A DNA stretch of 64,000 nucleotides from Polyangiaceae bacterium (GTDB taxonomy: Bacteria > Myxococcota_A > Polyangia > Polyangiales > Polyangiaceae), in assembly GCA_025936115.1 (NCBI GenBank), contig JAICTZ010000011.1, positions 124,001 to 188,000 on the forward strand. Reading direction: 5' to 3'. Within the stretch, counting starts at the first letter, position 1, and each line of letters opens with the position of its first letter. A program made the translations under genes and the position numbers. This document shows, piece by piece, positions 17,978 through 26,499 of the stretch. The notes under the pieces were generated by a model. The model saw nothing but the letters and a program-made list of their open reading frames with translations, was not told where the DNA came from and did no database searches.

Positions 17978-18983
17978 TCTCCGCTCGGTCGAGCTGGTCG
18001 AGCGGCAACACGCAGCGCCGGAGTCGTCCTGGGACGTCCTCGCTGAGCGGCGGCTCGGCGACGCGGCACGCCTCGTGGACGAAGCGGCAGCGTGGCGCGA
18101 AGCTGCACTCCGTGAACGGGCCGCGATCGAGCCGTGGCGGCAGGCCCGGGATGGTTTCGAGACGGCCGCCGGGCGCGACGTCCAGACGCGGCAAGCTCCG
18201 CATGAGCGCCCGGGTGTAAGGATGGAGTGGGCGCGCAAAGAGCTCGGCCGCGGGCGCGAGCTCGACGACGCGCCCCGCGTACATGACGAGCACGCGATCG
18301 CAGGTCGAGGCAACGACCCCCAGATCGTGGGTGATGAGCAGGATCGAGAGGCCGCGTTCGCGCCGGAGCTCGTTCAAAAGCTCAAGGATTTGGGCTTGGA
18401 CGGTCACGTCTAGCGCCGTCGTCGGCTCGTCGGCGATGATGAGCTCCGGATCGCAGAGCAGCGCCATCGCGATCATCACCCGCTGGCGCATGCCGCCGCT
18501 GAGCTCGTGCGGGTAGCTCTTGAGGCGCGCCGCGGCGTCCGGGATGCGGACGCGGTCGAGCAAAGCGCGCGCTCGCCGTTCCGCCGCGCGGGCGTCGAGT
18601 CCAAGGTGCAGGACAGCGCCTTCGACGAGCTGCTCGCCGACGCGGAGGTACGGGTTCAGCGCCGTCATCGGATCTTGGAAGATCATGGCGATGCGGGCGC
18701 CGCGCACGGCGCGCATCGCGGGCTCGGAGAGGGCGAGTAGGTCTTGCCCCGCGAGCTCGACGCTGCCGTGCGTGATGCGACCTTGCGGTGGAAGGAGGCG
18801 CAGGATGCTGAGGCTCGTTGCGCTCTTGCCAGAGCCCGACTCGCCGACGATGCCGAGGAGCTCGCCTTTTTGGAGGTCGAAGGAGACGTGGTCGACGGCG
18901 CGCACGACACCGTCTTCCGTCCTGAACTCCGTCGTGAGCTCGCGGACGCGGAGGAGCGGCGGTGACGGCAGGGTCGCGCTCAT
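17964..18983 (-). CDS. oppD: Oligopeptide/dipeptide ABC transporter ATPase (OppD/DppD)
   Basis: The 339-residue ATPase has Walker [10 protein letters not shown]-loop [10 protein letters not shown], signature LSGGMRQR (the OppD form), Walker [13 protein letters not shown] and the C-terminal CSFAPRC...C motif. ATG 18983 is chosen because it lies 4 nt after the oppC stop; a start further upstream would run into oppC. It is the fourth gene of an importer operon (oppA-B-C-D). Instead of running on into oppF, its 3' end overlaps a convergent lipoprotein gene by 14 bp. Confidence 0.93.
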   Translation of the reverse strand: MSATLPSPPLLRVRELTTEFRTEDGVVRAVDHVSFDLQKGELLGIVGESGSGKSATSLSILRLLPPQGRITHGSVELAGQDLLALSEPAMRAVRGARIAMIFQDPMTALNPYLRVGEQLVEGAVLHLGLDARAAERRARALLDRVRIPDAAARLKSYPHELSGGMRQRVMIAMALLCDPELIIADEPTTALDVTVQAQILELLNELRRERGLSILLITHDLGVVASTCDRVLVMYAGRVVELAPAAELFARPLHPYTRALMRSLPRLDVAPGGRLETIPGLPPRLDRGPFTECSFAPRCRFVHEACRVAEPPLSEDVPGRLRRCVLPLDQLDRAETTAR

Positions 18984-18987
18984 CGCT

Positions 18988-19866
18988 TCAGTGACCCTTG
19001 GGATCCACGGCGTCACGCAAGCCGTCGCCGACGTAGTTGAGGCACAGCAGCGTCACGGCCAAAAACGCGCTCGGGAAGGCGAGCAACCACCAATACACGG
19101 CCACGGGGTTGACGACGCCCACCGCTTCCGAAACGAGCTGCCCCCACGAGAGCTTCAGGCCGAGCCCGAGGAACGACAAGAACGACTCGAGGATGATGAC
19201 GGTCGGCACCGTCAGCGTCGCGTACACGGTCACGATGCCGAGCACGTTCGGCACGATGTGCCGCGCGATGATCGCGAGATCACCGGCGCCGAGCAGGCGC
19301 GCGGCAAGCACGAATTCCCGCTCGCGCAGCGTGAGCACCTGGCCGCGCACGACGCGCGCCATCGTGAGCCATTCGACCAAGCCGAGCGCCACGAAAACGG
19401 GCACCGGATCGCCGCGCGCGCTCTCGGAGAACATGAGCATGATGAGGATCACGAGGAACATGTACGGAATGCCGTACATGAAGTCGACGAAGCGCATCAT
19501 GACCTCGTCGACGCGTCCGCCGTAGTAACCCGCGGCGGCGCCGTAGAGCACGCCGATGACGACGCAGGTGAGCGTCGCGACCAGGCCGACGAGCAGCGAC
19601 GTTTGGCCGCCCGCGAGCACGCGCGCCGCGTAGTCGCGACCGAGGCCGTCGGTGCCGAACCAATGTGCTGCCGAGGGCGGCTGATGCCGAAATGCGGGGT
19701 GAGTCGTCGTGGGATCGAGGTGGAGCAAGGCGGGCAAGCAGAAGCAACCGAGCGCCATCAGCGTCACGAGCACGAGTCCCACGCGAGCGAGGCGATTCCG
19801 CTTGAGTCGCCGCCACGCTCGAGCGCCGGGGCTGTGACCGGGCGGCGGCAACACCCGCGTGCTCAC
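18988..19866 (-). CDS. oppC: Oligopeptide/dipeptide ABC transporter permease (OppC)
   Basis: This 292-residue permease has the OppC layout: a cytoplasmic N-terminus (AWRRLKRNRLARVG), a first helix at about 22-42, a periplasmic segment ending HWFGTDGLGRD, then the BPD_transp core with five helices and the coupling loop AARLLGAGDLAIIARHIVPN. It closes with GLRDAVDPKGH, a normal OppC end. The GTG start at 19866 overlaps the oppB stop by 4 nt. Its partners are OppB and the ATPases OppD and OppF. Confidence 0.93.
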   Translation of the reverse strand: MSTRVLPPPGHSPGARAWRRLKRNRLARVGLVLVTLMALGCFCLPALLHLDPTTTHPAFRHQPPSAAHWFGTDGLGRDYAARVLAGGQTSLLVGLVATLTCVVIGVLYGAAAGYYGGRVDEVMMRFVDFMYGIPYMFLVILIMLMFSESARGDPVPVFVALGLVEWLTMARVVRGQVLTLREREFVLAARLLGAGDLAIIARHIVPNVLGIVTVYATLTVPTVIILESFLSFLGLGLKLSWGQLVSEAVGVVNPVAVYWWLLAFPSAFLAVTLLCLNYVGDGLRDAVDPKGH

Positions 19867-21014
19867 GAGCGGCTCCTCACGCGCGGATCGAGCCACGCGT
19901 ACGCGAGGTCGACCAGCAGGTTGAACGCCGTGACCAGGCTCGCGTAGACGAGCGCGGTGCCGAGCACCACCGAATAGTCGCGGTTGATCGCGCCGCGTAC
20001 GAACCACTGGCCCATGCCCGGGATCCCGAACAGCGTCTCGACCACGAACGAGCCCGTCATGATGCCGGCCGCCGCGGGGCCCAGGTATGAAACCACGGGC
20101 AAAATCGCGCCCTTGAGCGCATGCCGCAGCACCACGGCCGATTCGGGCAGGCCCTTGGCGCGCGCCGTGCGAATGAAGTCCTGCGACATCACCTCGATGG
20201 TGCCGCCACGTGCGAGCCGCGCGATGTACGCCGCGTGCGGCAACGCCAGCGTGACGGCGGGTAGCACGATGTGCCTGAGGTCGCCCCAGCCTGCGACCGG
20301 CAGCCAACCGAGCTTGAGCGCAAAGAGCACGATGCCGATCGCGCCGAGCACGAAGCTCGGCAGCGAAAGTCCGATCGCCGAAAGCCCCGTGCTCGCGTAG
20401 TCCGCGGCAGAATTCGGCTTGAGTCCCGCGACGATGCCGAGCCAAAGTCCCACCGCGGAAGCGAGCACGAGCGCCAAGAGTCCGAGCGTGAGGCTCACGG
20501 GCAACGCCGGCCGTAACAGCGTCTCGACGTTGCGCCCTTGGACCTTCACCGAGGGCCCGAGCGATCCTTCGACCACCAGCCGCCGCAAGTAGATCCCGAA
20601 AAAATCGACCGCGCTTTTCGGCACTCCGAAGTGCGCGCGCAGCGCGGCTTCCACCTGCGGCGACGCTACTTTTTCCCCGGCAAATGGGCTGCCCGGCGCG
20701 TGATACATGAGCAGCGTCGTCACGAACACGAGCAGGAGCAGCGACGGCACGAGGAACGTCACGCGCCGGAGCACGGCGCCCGGCGCGAAACGAAAGAGCA
20801 CGAGCGCGAAAGTGACGCTCGCCAGGGCTCCCACGGGCACGCCCCACGCGAGGCGCGCGAGCGCAAAGGCGATGAGCCCGCCGAACGACGCGCCCGAGAC
20901 GCGCGTCGCCTTCGGCGGCAACCACGCGGCGCCCGCGAGCGTTGCCACGCCGAACGCCACCGCGGCGGCTTCGAGCGCGCTCAGGGTTCCCCCTTGTGTG
21001 CCGGGTCGACCCAC
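19863..21014 (-). CDS. oppB: Oligopeptide/dipeptide ABC transporter permease (OppB)
   Basis: The C-terminal 300 residues are a standard OppB: helix RRVTFLVPSLLLLVFVTTLL, GSLGPSV, the coupling loop TARAKGLPESAVVLRHALKG, GSFVVETLFGIPGMG and the end LAYAWLDPRVRS. Unusually, about 80 residues precede the canonical first helix and hold two or three extra hydrophobic stretches (AAAVAFGVATLAGAAW, FGGLIAFALARLAWG, GALASVTFALVLF). The start is uncertain. GTG 21014 lies inside oppA, while a CTG at 20984 overlaps the oppA stop behind AGGGGGA and would fit coupling. Confidence 0.88.
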   Translation of the reverse strand: MGRPGTQGGTLSALEAAAVAFGVATLAGAAWLPPKATRVSGASFGGLIAFALARLAWGVPVGALASVTFALVLFRFAPGAVLRRVTFLVPSLLLLVFVTTLLMYHAPGSPFAGEKVASPQVEAALRAHFGVPKSAVDFFGIYLRRLVVEGSLGPSVKVQGRNVETLLRPALPVSLTLGLLALVLASAVGLWLGIVAGLKPNSAADYASTGLSAIGLSLPSFVLGAIGIVLFALKLGWLPVAGWGDLRHIVLPAVTLALPHAAYIARLARGGTIEVMSQDFIRTARAKGLPESAVVLRHALKGAILPVVSYLGPAAAGIMTGSFVVETLFGIPGMGQWFVRGAINRDYSVVLGTALVYASLVTAFNLLVDLAYAWLDPRVRSRS

Positions 21015-22993
21015 ACGTCGCGGAGCGGATGGGTGTCTTGAAGGTTTGGCCCGAAGCTGCCGTCGTCGAGAAGGACACGCATCGAATAGCCGTGCACGCG
21101 CGGCTGCGTGAGGGTGCCGTTCACGTAAAAGTAGATGGGAACGATCGGAAATTCATCCTCGACCAGGATGGATTCCGCCTCGCGTAAGAGGAGCAGGCGT
21201 AGCCGCTCGCGGGCGTGCTCACGGTCCGTGGGGCTACCGCTTTGCGTTGCGGCGAGCAGGGCTCGGATGGGCTCGGGTTCGCGCAGCTTCGCGAGCGTCG
21301 GGTCGGGGTCACGCGCGAGGAGCGAAACGTCGCTCGCGAGGCGGATCAAGCGATCGTAGAGCTCGGAGCTGAAGCCGGTCTGGTTGTTGGCGCCGTTCGT
21401 CACGAACATCTCGAGGAAGGTGTTGGGATCGGCGTAGTCGGCGTTCCAGCCGGCGCGAGCGATGTCGTAGTTGAGCGCGCGTTCCGCCTCGAGGTACGAC
21501 TGCCACTCCTGATTGTAGGGCGTGACCTCGATGCCGAGCGTCCTTCTGAGCTGGTCACTCACGACTTCAGCGAGCCGCTTGTGATCCTCCATCGTGTTGT
21601 AAAGAATGCCGACGCGTGGAAAGCCCTTGCCGCCCGGGTAGCCCGCTTCGGCGAGCAGGCGCCGTGCTTCGTCGGGATCATGCCGGATGGCCGTGGCCGG
21701 TGCCGTGTAAGCCGGAAGGCCCGGCGGCACGAAGGTGTAAGCCGGCGCCTGTCCGAGCCCCAGCACGCTTTTGGTGATGAGCTCGCGATCGATCGCCAGG
21801 TTGATGGCCTTGCGTACGCGCTTGTCGTCGAGCGGCTTGCGCGTCGTGTTGAGCCGATAAAAGTAAACGACGAGTCCCGGCGCTTGCTCGAAATCGCGGC
21901 GTTTTTTCAGCTCGGGCGCGAGCTCCTGCGGAAAGTAACGGTTCGTGCAGTCGAGCGCGCCCGTGAGGTAGAGATTCAGGATCGTCATCTGGTTCTCGTT
22001 CGAGAGCATGTCGACGCGCTCGAGCCGAACCTCGCTCTTGCCCCAATACGTCGGGCTTTTTTCGAGCCGGATGTGATCGTTGACGATCCAGTTCGCGAGC
22101 CGAAACGGGCCGTTGGAGACGATGTTCCCCGGTAGAAACCAGCGATCACCGTGCGCCGCGAGTGCCCAGCGCGGCACGGGCATGCTCGAATTGTGCGCGA
22201 GCACTTGCAGAAAATAGGGCGTCGGCGCGCGCAGCTCCACGACGAGCGTGCGCGCATCTTTCGCGATCACCCCGTGATCGACGCCGAAGTGCGCCCGTGC
22301 GCGCACGCTCTCGTCACGCAGCCAAGCTCGCGCGTGCTCGAGCCGCGCACGGAAGGTCGCGAGATCACTCGCCGTCAAGGTGCCCGTTCGTCGCGCGAGC
22401 AGCTCGCCGAGCACGTCGTCGTCGACCGGCCGCAATGGATCGTTCGCCTTGTTTCGACGCAGGAAATCTTGCCAAGACCTGGCGTCGAGCGGGCTTTGCG
22501 TCGCGAGCGCCGTGACGGCGGGCATCAGCTGTTTTTCCAGCGTTTCCGCGTGGCCAGCGAAGGTGTTGTAGGCCTCCGCGAGCGCGACGGGAAACAACAT
22601 GTACGCGTATTCGGCGCCGACCGCAGGCTCGAGCAGGCGCTTCCACGCGTAGACGAAGTCGTCGGCCGTCACGGGCCGGCCGTCGCTCCAGCGGGCGTCG
22701 TCGCGCAGATGAAACGTGTAGACGGTGCCGTCCGCCGAGATGTCCCAGCGTTCGGCGACGCCGGCGACGGGCTTGCCGGTTTTGCCGTCGATGCGCGTGA
22801 GGCCTTCGAAGAGCGCCGAGGCGAGTACGTGTTCCGGCTCGCCGGTCGTGAGCTCCGGATCGAGCGACTTCGGTTCGGTGCCGTTCGCGAGCCTCAGATC
22901 CGCGGGCGCTTCGAGCGTCTTCGAGAACGTGAGCGCGACGAGCAGGAGCGCAGCGCCGAAGACCGAGAGAATTCCGAGGAGCGTGCGGTACAT
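20981..22993 (-). CDS. oppA: Extracytoplasmic solute-binding protein, family 5 (OppA/DppA-like)
   Basis: The product (670 residues, longer than the usual 500-550) starts with a hydrophobic helix (LLGILSVFGAALLLVALTF) without a lipobox, so it may stay anchored. The family-5 core follows: NGTEPKSLDPELTTG, YTFHLRDDARWSDGRPVTADDFVYAWKR (split across the family signature), and near the C-terminus AGWNADYADPNTFLEMF. It binds peptides or a related solute and delivers it to OppBC. A roughly 90-residue stretch around residues 150-245, rich in charged residues, is not part of the usual fold and accounts for the extra length. It is the first gene of the operon. Confidence 0.9.
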   Translation of the reverse strand: MYRTLLGILSVFGAALLLVALTFSKTLEAPADLRLANGTEPKSLDPELTTGEPEHVLASALFEGLTRIDGKTGKPVAGVAERWDISADGTVYTFHLRDDARWSDGRPVTADDFVYAWKRLLEPAVGAEYAYMLFPVALAEAYNTFAGHAETLEKQLMPAVTALATQSPLDARSWQDFLRRNKANDPLRPVDDDVLGELLARRTGTLTASDLATFRARLEHARAWLRDESVRARAHFGVDHGVIAKDARTLVVELRAPTPYFLQVLAHNSSMPVPRWALAAHGDRWFLPGNIVSNGPFRLANWIVNDHIRLEKSPTYWGKSEVRLERVDMLSNENQMTILNLYLTGALDCTNRYFPQELAPELKKRRDFEQAPGLVVYFYRLNTTRKPLDDKRVRKAINLAIDRELITKSVLGLGQAPAYTFVPPGLPAYTAPATAIRHDPDEARRLLAEAGYPGGKGFPRVGILYNTMEDHKRLAEVVSDQLRRTLGIEVTPYNQEWQSYLEAERALNYDIARAGWNADYADPNTFLEMFVTNGANNQTGFSSELYDRLIRLASDVSLLARDPDPTLAKLREPEPIRALLAATQSGSPTDREHARERLRLLLLREAESILVEDEFPIVPIYFYVNGTLTQPRVHGYSMRVLLDDGSFGPNLQDTHPLRDVWVDPAHKGEP

Positions 22994-23041
22994 CGGCGAG
23001 CGTGGCTGGCCGGGATGATAGACCGAGATGCCGGGCGCTGC

Positions 23042-24562
23042 TCAGCGCGCGGCGCGGCCCGGGCGGGCGCGCGGCGCAGCTCGACGGCGTAGGTCCGACG
23101 CCGCTTCTCCGAGCCGCCGAATCCCCGTGGCGCTCTCCTTTTCGTCGAGAAACGCGAAGCCGAAGCGCACGCTCTGGACGGGCGCGCCGTCGACCGCGAA
23201 CTGCCGGCCGATTTGGAAATAAACGCCGCGGCCGCTCGCGCAGGTTTGCCACGCCTCCACGTCGAGCTCGGGCGCTACGTCGGCCCAAATGGCCATGCCG
23301 CCCGGCGGGCGCCGGAATCGTAGCAGGCTGCCGAGCTCGCGCTCGAGATTCTCGCAAAAAGCGTCCCGGCGCGCGCGATAGATCCGGCGTGTGCGGCGCA
23401 CGTGGCGTTCCACGTCCCCGTCCTCGATGAGCTCGGCGATCGAGCATTCGAGCACGGCATCCCCCTGGCGATCGATGAGCGCGCGTTCCGCGGCCATGCG
23501 CGCGAGCAGCGGCGGCGGCGCCACGACGAACGCGATGCGCAGGCCGGGCGCCAGGATCTTGGCGAGCGTGCCGACGTAGATCACGTTGCCGCTCGGGTCG
23601 TTGCTGGCGAGCGGCAGCACGGGGCGTCCGTCGTAGTGAAACTCCTGGTCGTAGTCGTCCTCGAGCACGGCGATGTGTTCGCGCCGCGCGAGGTCGAGCA
23701 ACGCGAGCCGGCGCGTCGCCGAGAGCGTGACGGTCGTCGGGTGTTGATGGTGGGGGGTGACGTAGACCATCCGCACCGCCTTTTCGCGCGTGAGCGCCAC
23801 GAGCGCGTCGACGTCGATGCCGTGCTGATCGACGCGCACGGGCACGACCACGGCTCCGGCGCGGCGAAAGACGTTGACCGCGTTCCGATAGCCGAGCGCC
23901 TCGACTGCCACGATATCGCCCGGGCGGAGCAGACTGCGAGCGCTCAAATCCAGCGCCATTTGGCTGCCGCGCGTGATGAGGACGTTGTCGGCCGTCGCGG
24001 CGAGTCCGCGCGCGCTGGTGGCGAGCCGCGCGATCGCTCGACGCAAACCTTCGTGGCCGTAGGGGTCCACGCTATAGCCGAAGAGTGTCGCCCCTTGTCG
24101 TTTTGCGACCCGCCGGTACGCGCGCGCCAAAAGGTCGACCGGTGCCAGGCGCGGATCGGGCACGCCGCCCCAGAGATACAGTCCGCCGCGCGGCAGCCGG
24201 GAAACCTGGACGGGGCCCGCGAGCGTCGGCTCGAGCTCGAAGCCCACGCTGGTGGCCATGCCCGCGCCCGTGTGCCTCGGCGCAAAGCGGCGCGGCTTGG
24301 GATCGCGCGATGACGCTGCGACGAACGTCGCGCCCCCCGGGCGTGTGGCGACCCAGCCTTGCGCCGCGAGCTCGGCGTAAGCCGTGACGACGGTGCTCCG
24401 GTGAACGCCGAGTGTTTCGGCCAGCGTCCGCGTTCCAGGCAGTCGGGCTCCCGGGCGCAAGCGACCCCGCGCGATGTCGCGCGCGAGCGAGCTCGAGATT
24501 TGCACGAAGAGCGGGATATCGCCCTCTGGGTCGAGGTCTACGGGAAAGTCGTGGGCGCGCAT
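23042..24562 (-). CDS. MocR/PdxR-family transcriptional regulator (GntR helix-turn-helix fused to aminotransferase)
   Basis: The 506-residue protein joins an N-terminal GntR winged helix (residues about 10-82, with RLPGTRTLAETLGVHRSTV) to a fold-type I aminotransferase domain (about 125-490). The PLP-binding lysine is Lys335 in YVGTLAKILAPGLRIAF. MocR proteins sense pyridoxal phosphate or an amino compound through this domain. It is transcribed away from the flavoprotein gene at 24632, and the short gap between them holds two direct and one inverted copy of AACTGGTAG, the expected MocR operator pattern. Likely target: the divergent operon and itself. Confidence 0.92.
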   Translation of the reverse strand: MRAHDFPVDLDPEGDIPLFVQISSSLARDIARGRLRPGARLPGTRTLAETLGVHRSTVVTAYAELAAQGWVATRPGGATFVAASSRDPKPRRFAPRHTGAGMATSVGFELEPTLAGPVQVSRLPRGGLYLWGGVPDPRLAPVDLLARAYRRVAKRQGATLFGYSVDPYGHEGLRRAIARLATSARGLAATADNVLITRGSQMALDLSARSLLRPGDIVAVEALGYRNAVNVFRRAGAVVVPVRVDQHGIDVDALVALTREKAVRMVYVTPHHQHPTTVTLSATRRLALLDLARREHIAVLEDDYDQEFHYDGRPVLPLASNDPSGNVIYVGTLAKILAPGLRIAFVVAPPPLLARMAAERALIDRQGDAVLECSIAELIEDGDVERHVRRTRRIYRARRDAFCENLERELGSLLRFRRPPGGMAIWADVAPELDVEAWQTCASGRGVYFQIGRQFAVDGAPVQSVRFGFAFLDEKESATGIRRLGEAASDLRRRAAPRARPGRAAR

Positions 24563-24564
24563 GC

Positions 24565-24613
24565 AACTGGTAGGGCTAAATTCGTCGAACTGGTAGTTTT
24601 CAGGCTACCAGTT
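24565..24613 (+). promoter_or_regulatory. Probable MocR operator: two direct and one inverted AACTGGTAG repeats
   Basis: AACTGGTAG occurs at 24565-24573 and 24588-24596 (23 bp start to start, about two helical turns), and its reverse complement CTACCAGTT at 24605-24613. This direct-plus-inverted arrangement matches known MocR-family sites. It fills the 69-bp gap between the divergent regulator (start 24562) and the flavoprotein gene (start 24632). Confidence 0.75.
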
Positions 24614-24631
24614 TGGCCGCAGGTTCCAAGC

Positions 24632-25348
24632 ATGGAAGCTCGTTCCAGTTTCCCGGTGACCTCACGGACCGAAGTCCACCGCCGCCCGGCTCGTGCCTCG
24701 TACGACCGCGCGGTCGCTTACTCCATTTTCGACGAAGCGCTCGTCGCGCACGTCGCCTTCAGTCAAGACGGGCAGCCGTTCGTGCTCCCGACGATGTTCG
24801 CTCGTCTCGACGACCGACTCGTGCTGCACGCCGCTTCGAAGAGCCGCTTCGCGACGCACCTCGGGTCCGGTGCGTCCGTCTGCGTGAGCGTCACGCTACT
24901 CGACGGGCTCGTCTTGGCACGTTCCGCCATGCACCACTCGGCGAACTATCGCTCCGCCGTTGCCTTCGGAAGTACCGTCGAGCTCACGGCTGACGCCGAC
25001 AAGCTGGTAGCGCTCGCACGCCTCGTCGACCACGTGCTTCCGGGGCGCTCGCTCGCGTGCCGGCCTCCGAATGCGCTGGAACTCAAGGCCACGCGTGTTT
25101 TTGTCCTTCCTCTGGAAGAGGTGTCGGTAAAGCGGCGTCTCGGCGGGCCCCTCGACGACGCCGAGGATCTCGCGCTGCCGTATTGGGCGGGCATCGTGCC
25201 GCTCGCCGTGCGCGCGGGGGTTCCGGTGCCTGACCCCGCGCAGGCGCCCAGCGTCGAAGAACCAAGCGGCCTGCGCGCCTACGAGCGCCGTACCGTGAAC
25301 GACCCAGCGAACGGCTCCGCAGCGGTCGCGCGCGAGGTGCAGCCATGA
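24632..25348 (+). CDS. Pyridoxamine 5'-phosphate oxidase-related flavin-binding protein
   Basis: The 238-residue protein fits the FMN-binding split-barrel family (Pyridox_ox_2 type): RRPARASYDRAVAYSI at the N-terminal helix, VAHVAFSQDGQPFVLPTMFARL, LVLHAASKSRFATHL and LARSAMHHSANYRSAVAFG. Such proteins bind flavin or heme and often have an uncertain reaction; similarity to vitamin B6 oxidase is only in fold. ATG 24632 follows directly after the operator repeats. Divergent transcription from a MocR regulator and a 4-nt overlap with the next gene suggest one small regulated operon. Confidence 0.85.
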   Translation: MEARSSFPVTSRTEVHRRPARASYDRAVAYSIFDEALVAHVAFSQDGQPFVLPTMFARLDDRLVLHAASKSRFATHLGSGASVCVSVTLLDGLVLARSAMHHSANYRSAVAFGSTVELTADADKLVALARLVDHVLPGRSLACRPPNALELKATRVFVLPLEEVSVKRRLGGPLDDAEDLALPYWAGIVPLAVRAGVPVPDPAQAPSVEEPSGLRAYERRTVNDPANGSAAVAREVQP

Positions 25349-25800
25349 GCGGCGTCCGCATTCCCTTCGAGACCGCGCCGGAAGCACGCGACGCGTTACG
25401 CTGCCTCGAGAAGTACCTCGCCCGGGCGAGCTTGCCGCGCGAGCTGCTCGAGCTCGTCAAGTTGCGGGTCTCCATGCTCAACGGCTGCGCGTTTTGCGTG
25501 AACATGCACTGGACGAACCTGCGCGCCGCCGGCGAAAGCGAGCAACGGCTGTACTCGCTCGCGGCTTGGCGCGAACAGAGCGGCTACTCGCCGCGCGAAC
25601 GCGCCGCGCTCGCGTGGGCGGAGAGCATCACGCACGTTGCGGAGACGGGCGTGCCCGACGCAGCCTTCGCCGAGGTTTCGGCCCATTTTTCGTCCAAAGA
25701 GATCGCTGATTTGTCGTACGCGATCGCGGTCATCAACGCGTGGAATCGGCTGTGCGTCGCGTTTCGTATTCCGCCCGAGCCGTCCAAGCCCGAGCGGTGA
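25345..25800 (+). CDS. Carboxymuconolactone decarboxylase family (AhpD-like) protein
   Basis: The 151-residue all-helical protein has the redox motif Cys48-Ala-Phe-Cys51 followed by His55 (NGCAFCVNMHW), the active centre of AhpD-type alkylhydroperoxidases. LVKLRVSMLNGC and the later YSPRERAALAWAESIT stretch are characteristic. It likely reduces peroxides or keeps a thiol partner reduced in the cytosol. The ATG overlaps the stop of the flavoprotein gene (ATGA), so both belong to the operon facing the MocR regulator. Confidence 0.9.
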   Translation: MSGVRIPFETAPEARDALRCLEKYLARASLPRELLELVKLRVSMLNGCAFCVNMHWTNLRAAGESEQRLYSLAAWREQSGYSPRERAALAWAESITHVAETGVPDAAFAEVSAHFSSKEIADLSYAIAVINAWNRLCVAFRIPPEPSKPER

Positions 25801-25845
25801 GTGGGCCGCTCCGCGCCGAGCGTGACGCGGGCGTGAGGAGCTAGA

Positions 25846-26445
25846 ATGACGACAAATATCGGGATCTACGTGTTCGATGAGGTGGAGGTGCTCGACTTCG
25901 CCGGGCCGTTCGAGGTCTTTTCGACCGCAAGCCGCGTTGCCGCGCGGACATCGAAGGAGCCGCCGCCGTTCAGCGTGACGCTCGTCGCCGATCGCTTGCG
26001 CGAGGTGCGTGCGCGTGGCGGCCTCGGCGTCGTACCGAGCGCCAGTTTCGCCGAGCACGCTGCGTTCGACGTCCTGCTCGTGCCAGGCGGCGACGTGAGC
26101 GCCGAGCTCGAACGTACGCAGGTGATCGCGTGGATCCACGACGTGGCGCGGCGCACGGCTTTGACGGCGTCGGTGTGCACGGGGGCGTTCTTACTCGCCA
26201 AAGCGGGTCTACTGCGCGGGCGGCGCGTCACGACGCATTGGGAGGATGTGGACGACTTGCAGCGCTCGTTCCCGGAGCTCACGGTCGAAAAAGACGTGCC
26301 TTGGGTCGATGTGGGCGACCTCGTGACCTCGGCCGGCATCTCCGCGGGACTCGATATGAGTCTTCACTTGGTCGCGCGGCTCGCGGGGGTCGAGCTCGCC
26401 GAGCGCACCGCCCGTCAGATGGACTATGTGTGGCGGCAGCGCTAA
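25846..26445 (+). CDS. DJ-1/PfpI (ThiJ) family protein
   Basis: The 199-residue protein has the class I glutamine-amidotransferase-like fold of DJ-1/PfpI proteins: GIYVFDEVEVLDFAGPFEV at the start, VLLVPGG, and the nucleophile elbow SVCTGAFLLAKAGLL with Cys111. The later THWEDVDDL and TSAGISAGLDMSLHLV segments place it with the isonitrile-hydratase/AraC-amidase-like branch rather than proteases. It has no DNA-binding domain, so it is not a full GATase-1 regulator. It lies 45 bp after the AhpD-like gene and is probably the last member of that unit. Confidence 0.88.
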   Translation: MTTNIGIYVFDEVEVLDFAGPFEVFSTASRVAARTSKEPPPFSVTLVADRLREVRARGGLGVVPSASFAEHAAFDVLLVPGGDVSAELERTQVIAWIHDVARRTALTASVCTGAFLLAKAGLLRGRRVTTHWEDVDDLQRSFPELTVEKDVPWVDVGDLVTSAGISAGLDMSLHLVARLAGVELAERTARQMDYVWRQR

Positions 26446-26499
26446 CCGGACGCCCCGCCCATCGCCGCAACGGCGCCTGACCTCGCGAGCTCGCGACCG

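Noticed and set aside
18988..21078. A long minus-strand open frame of almost 700 codons across oppC and oppB
   Set aside because: Only its last 292 codons match OppC. The upstream part is an Arg/Ala-rich frame lying over oppB and has no family motif, so the start was moved to GTG 19866.
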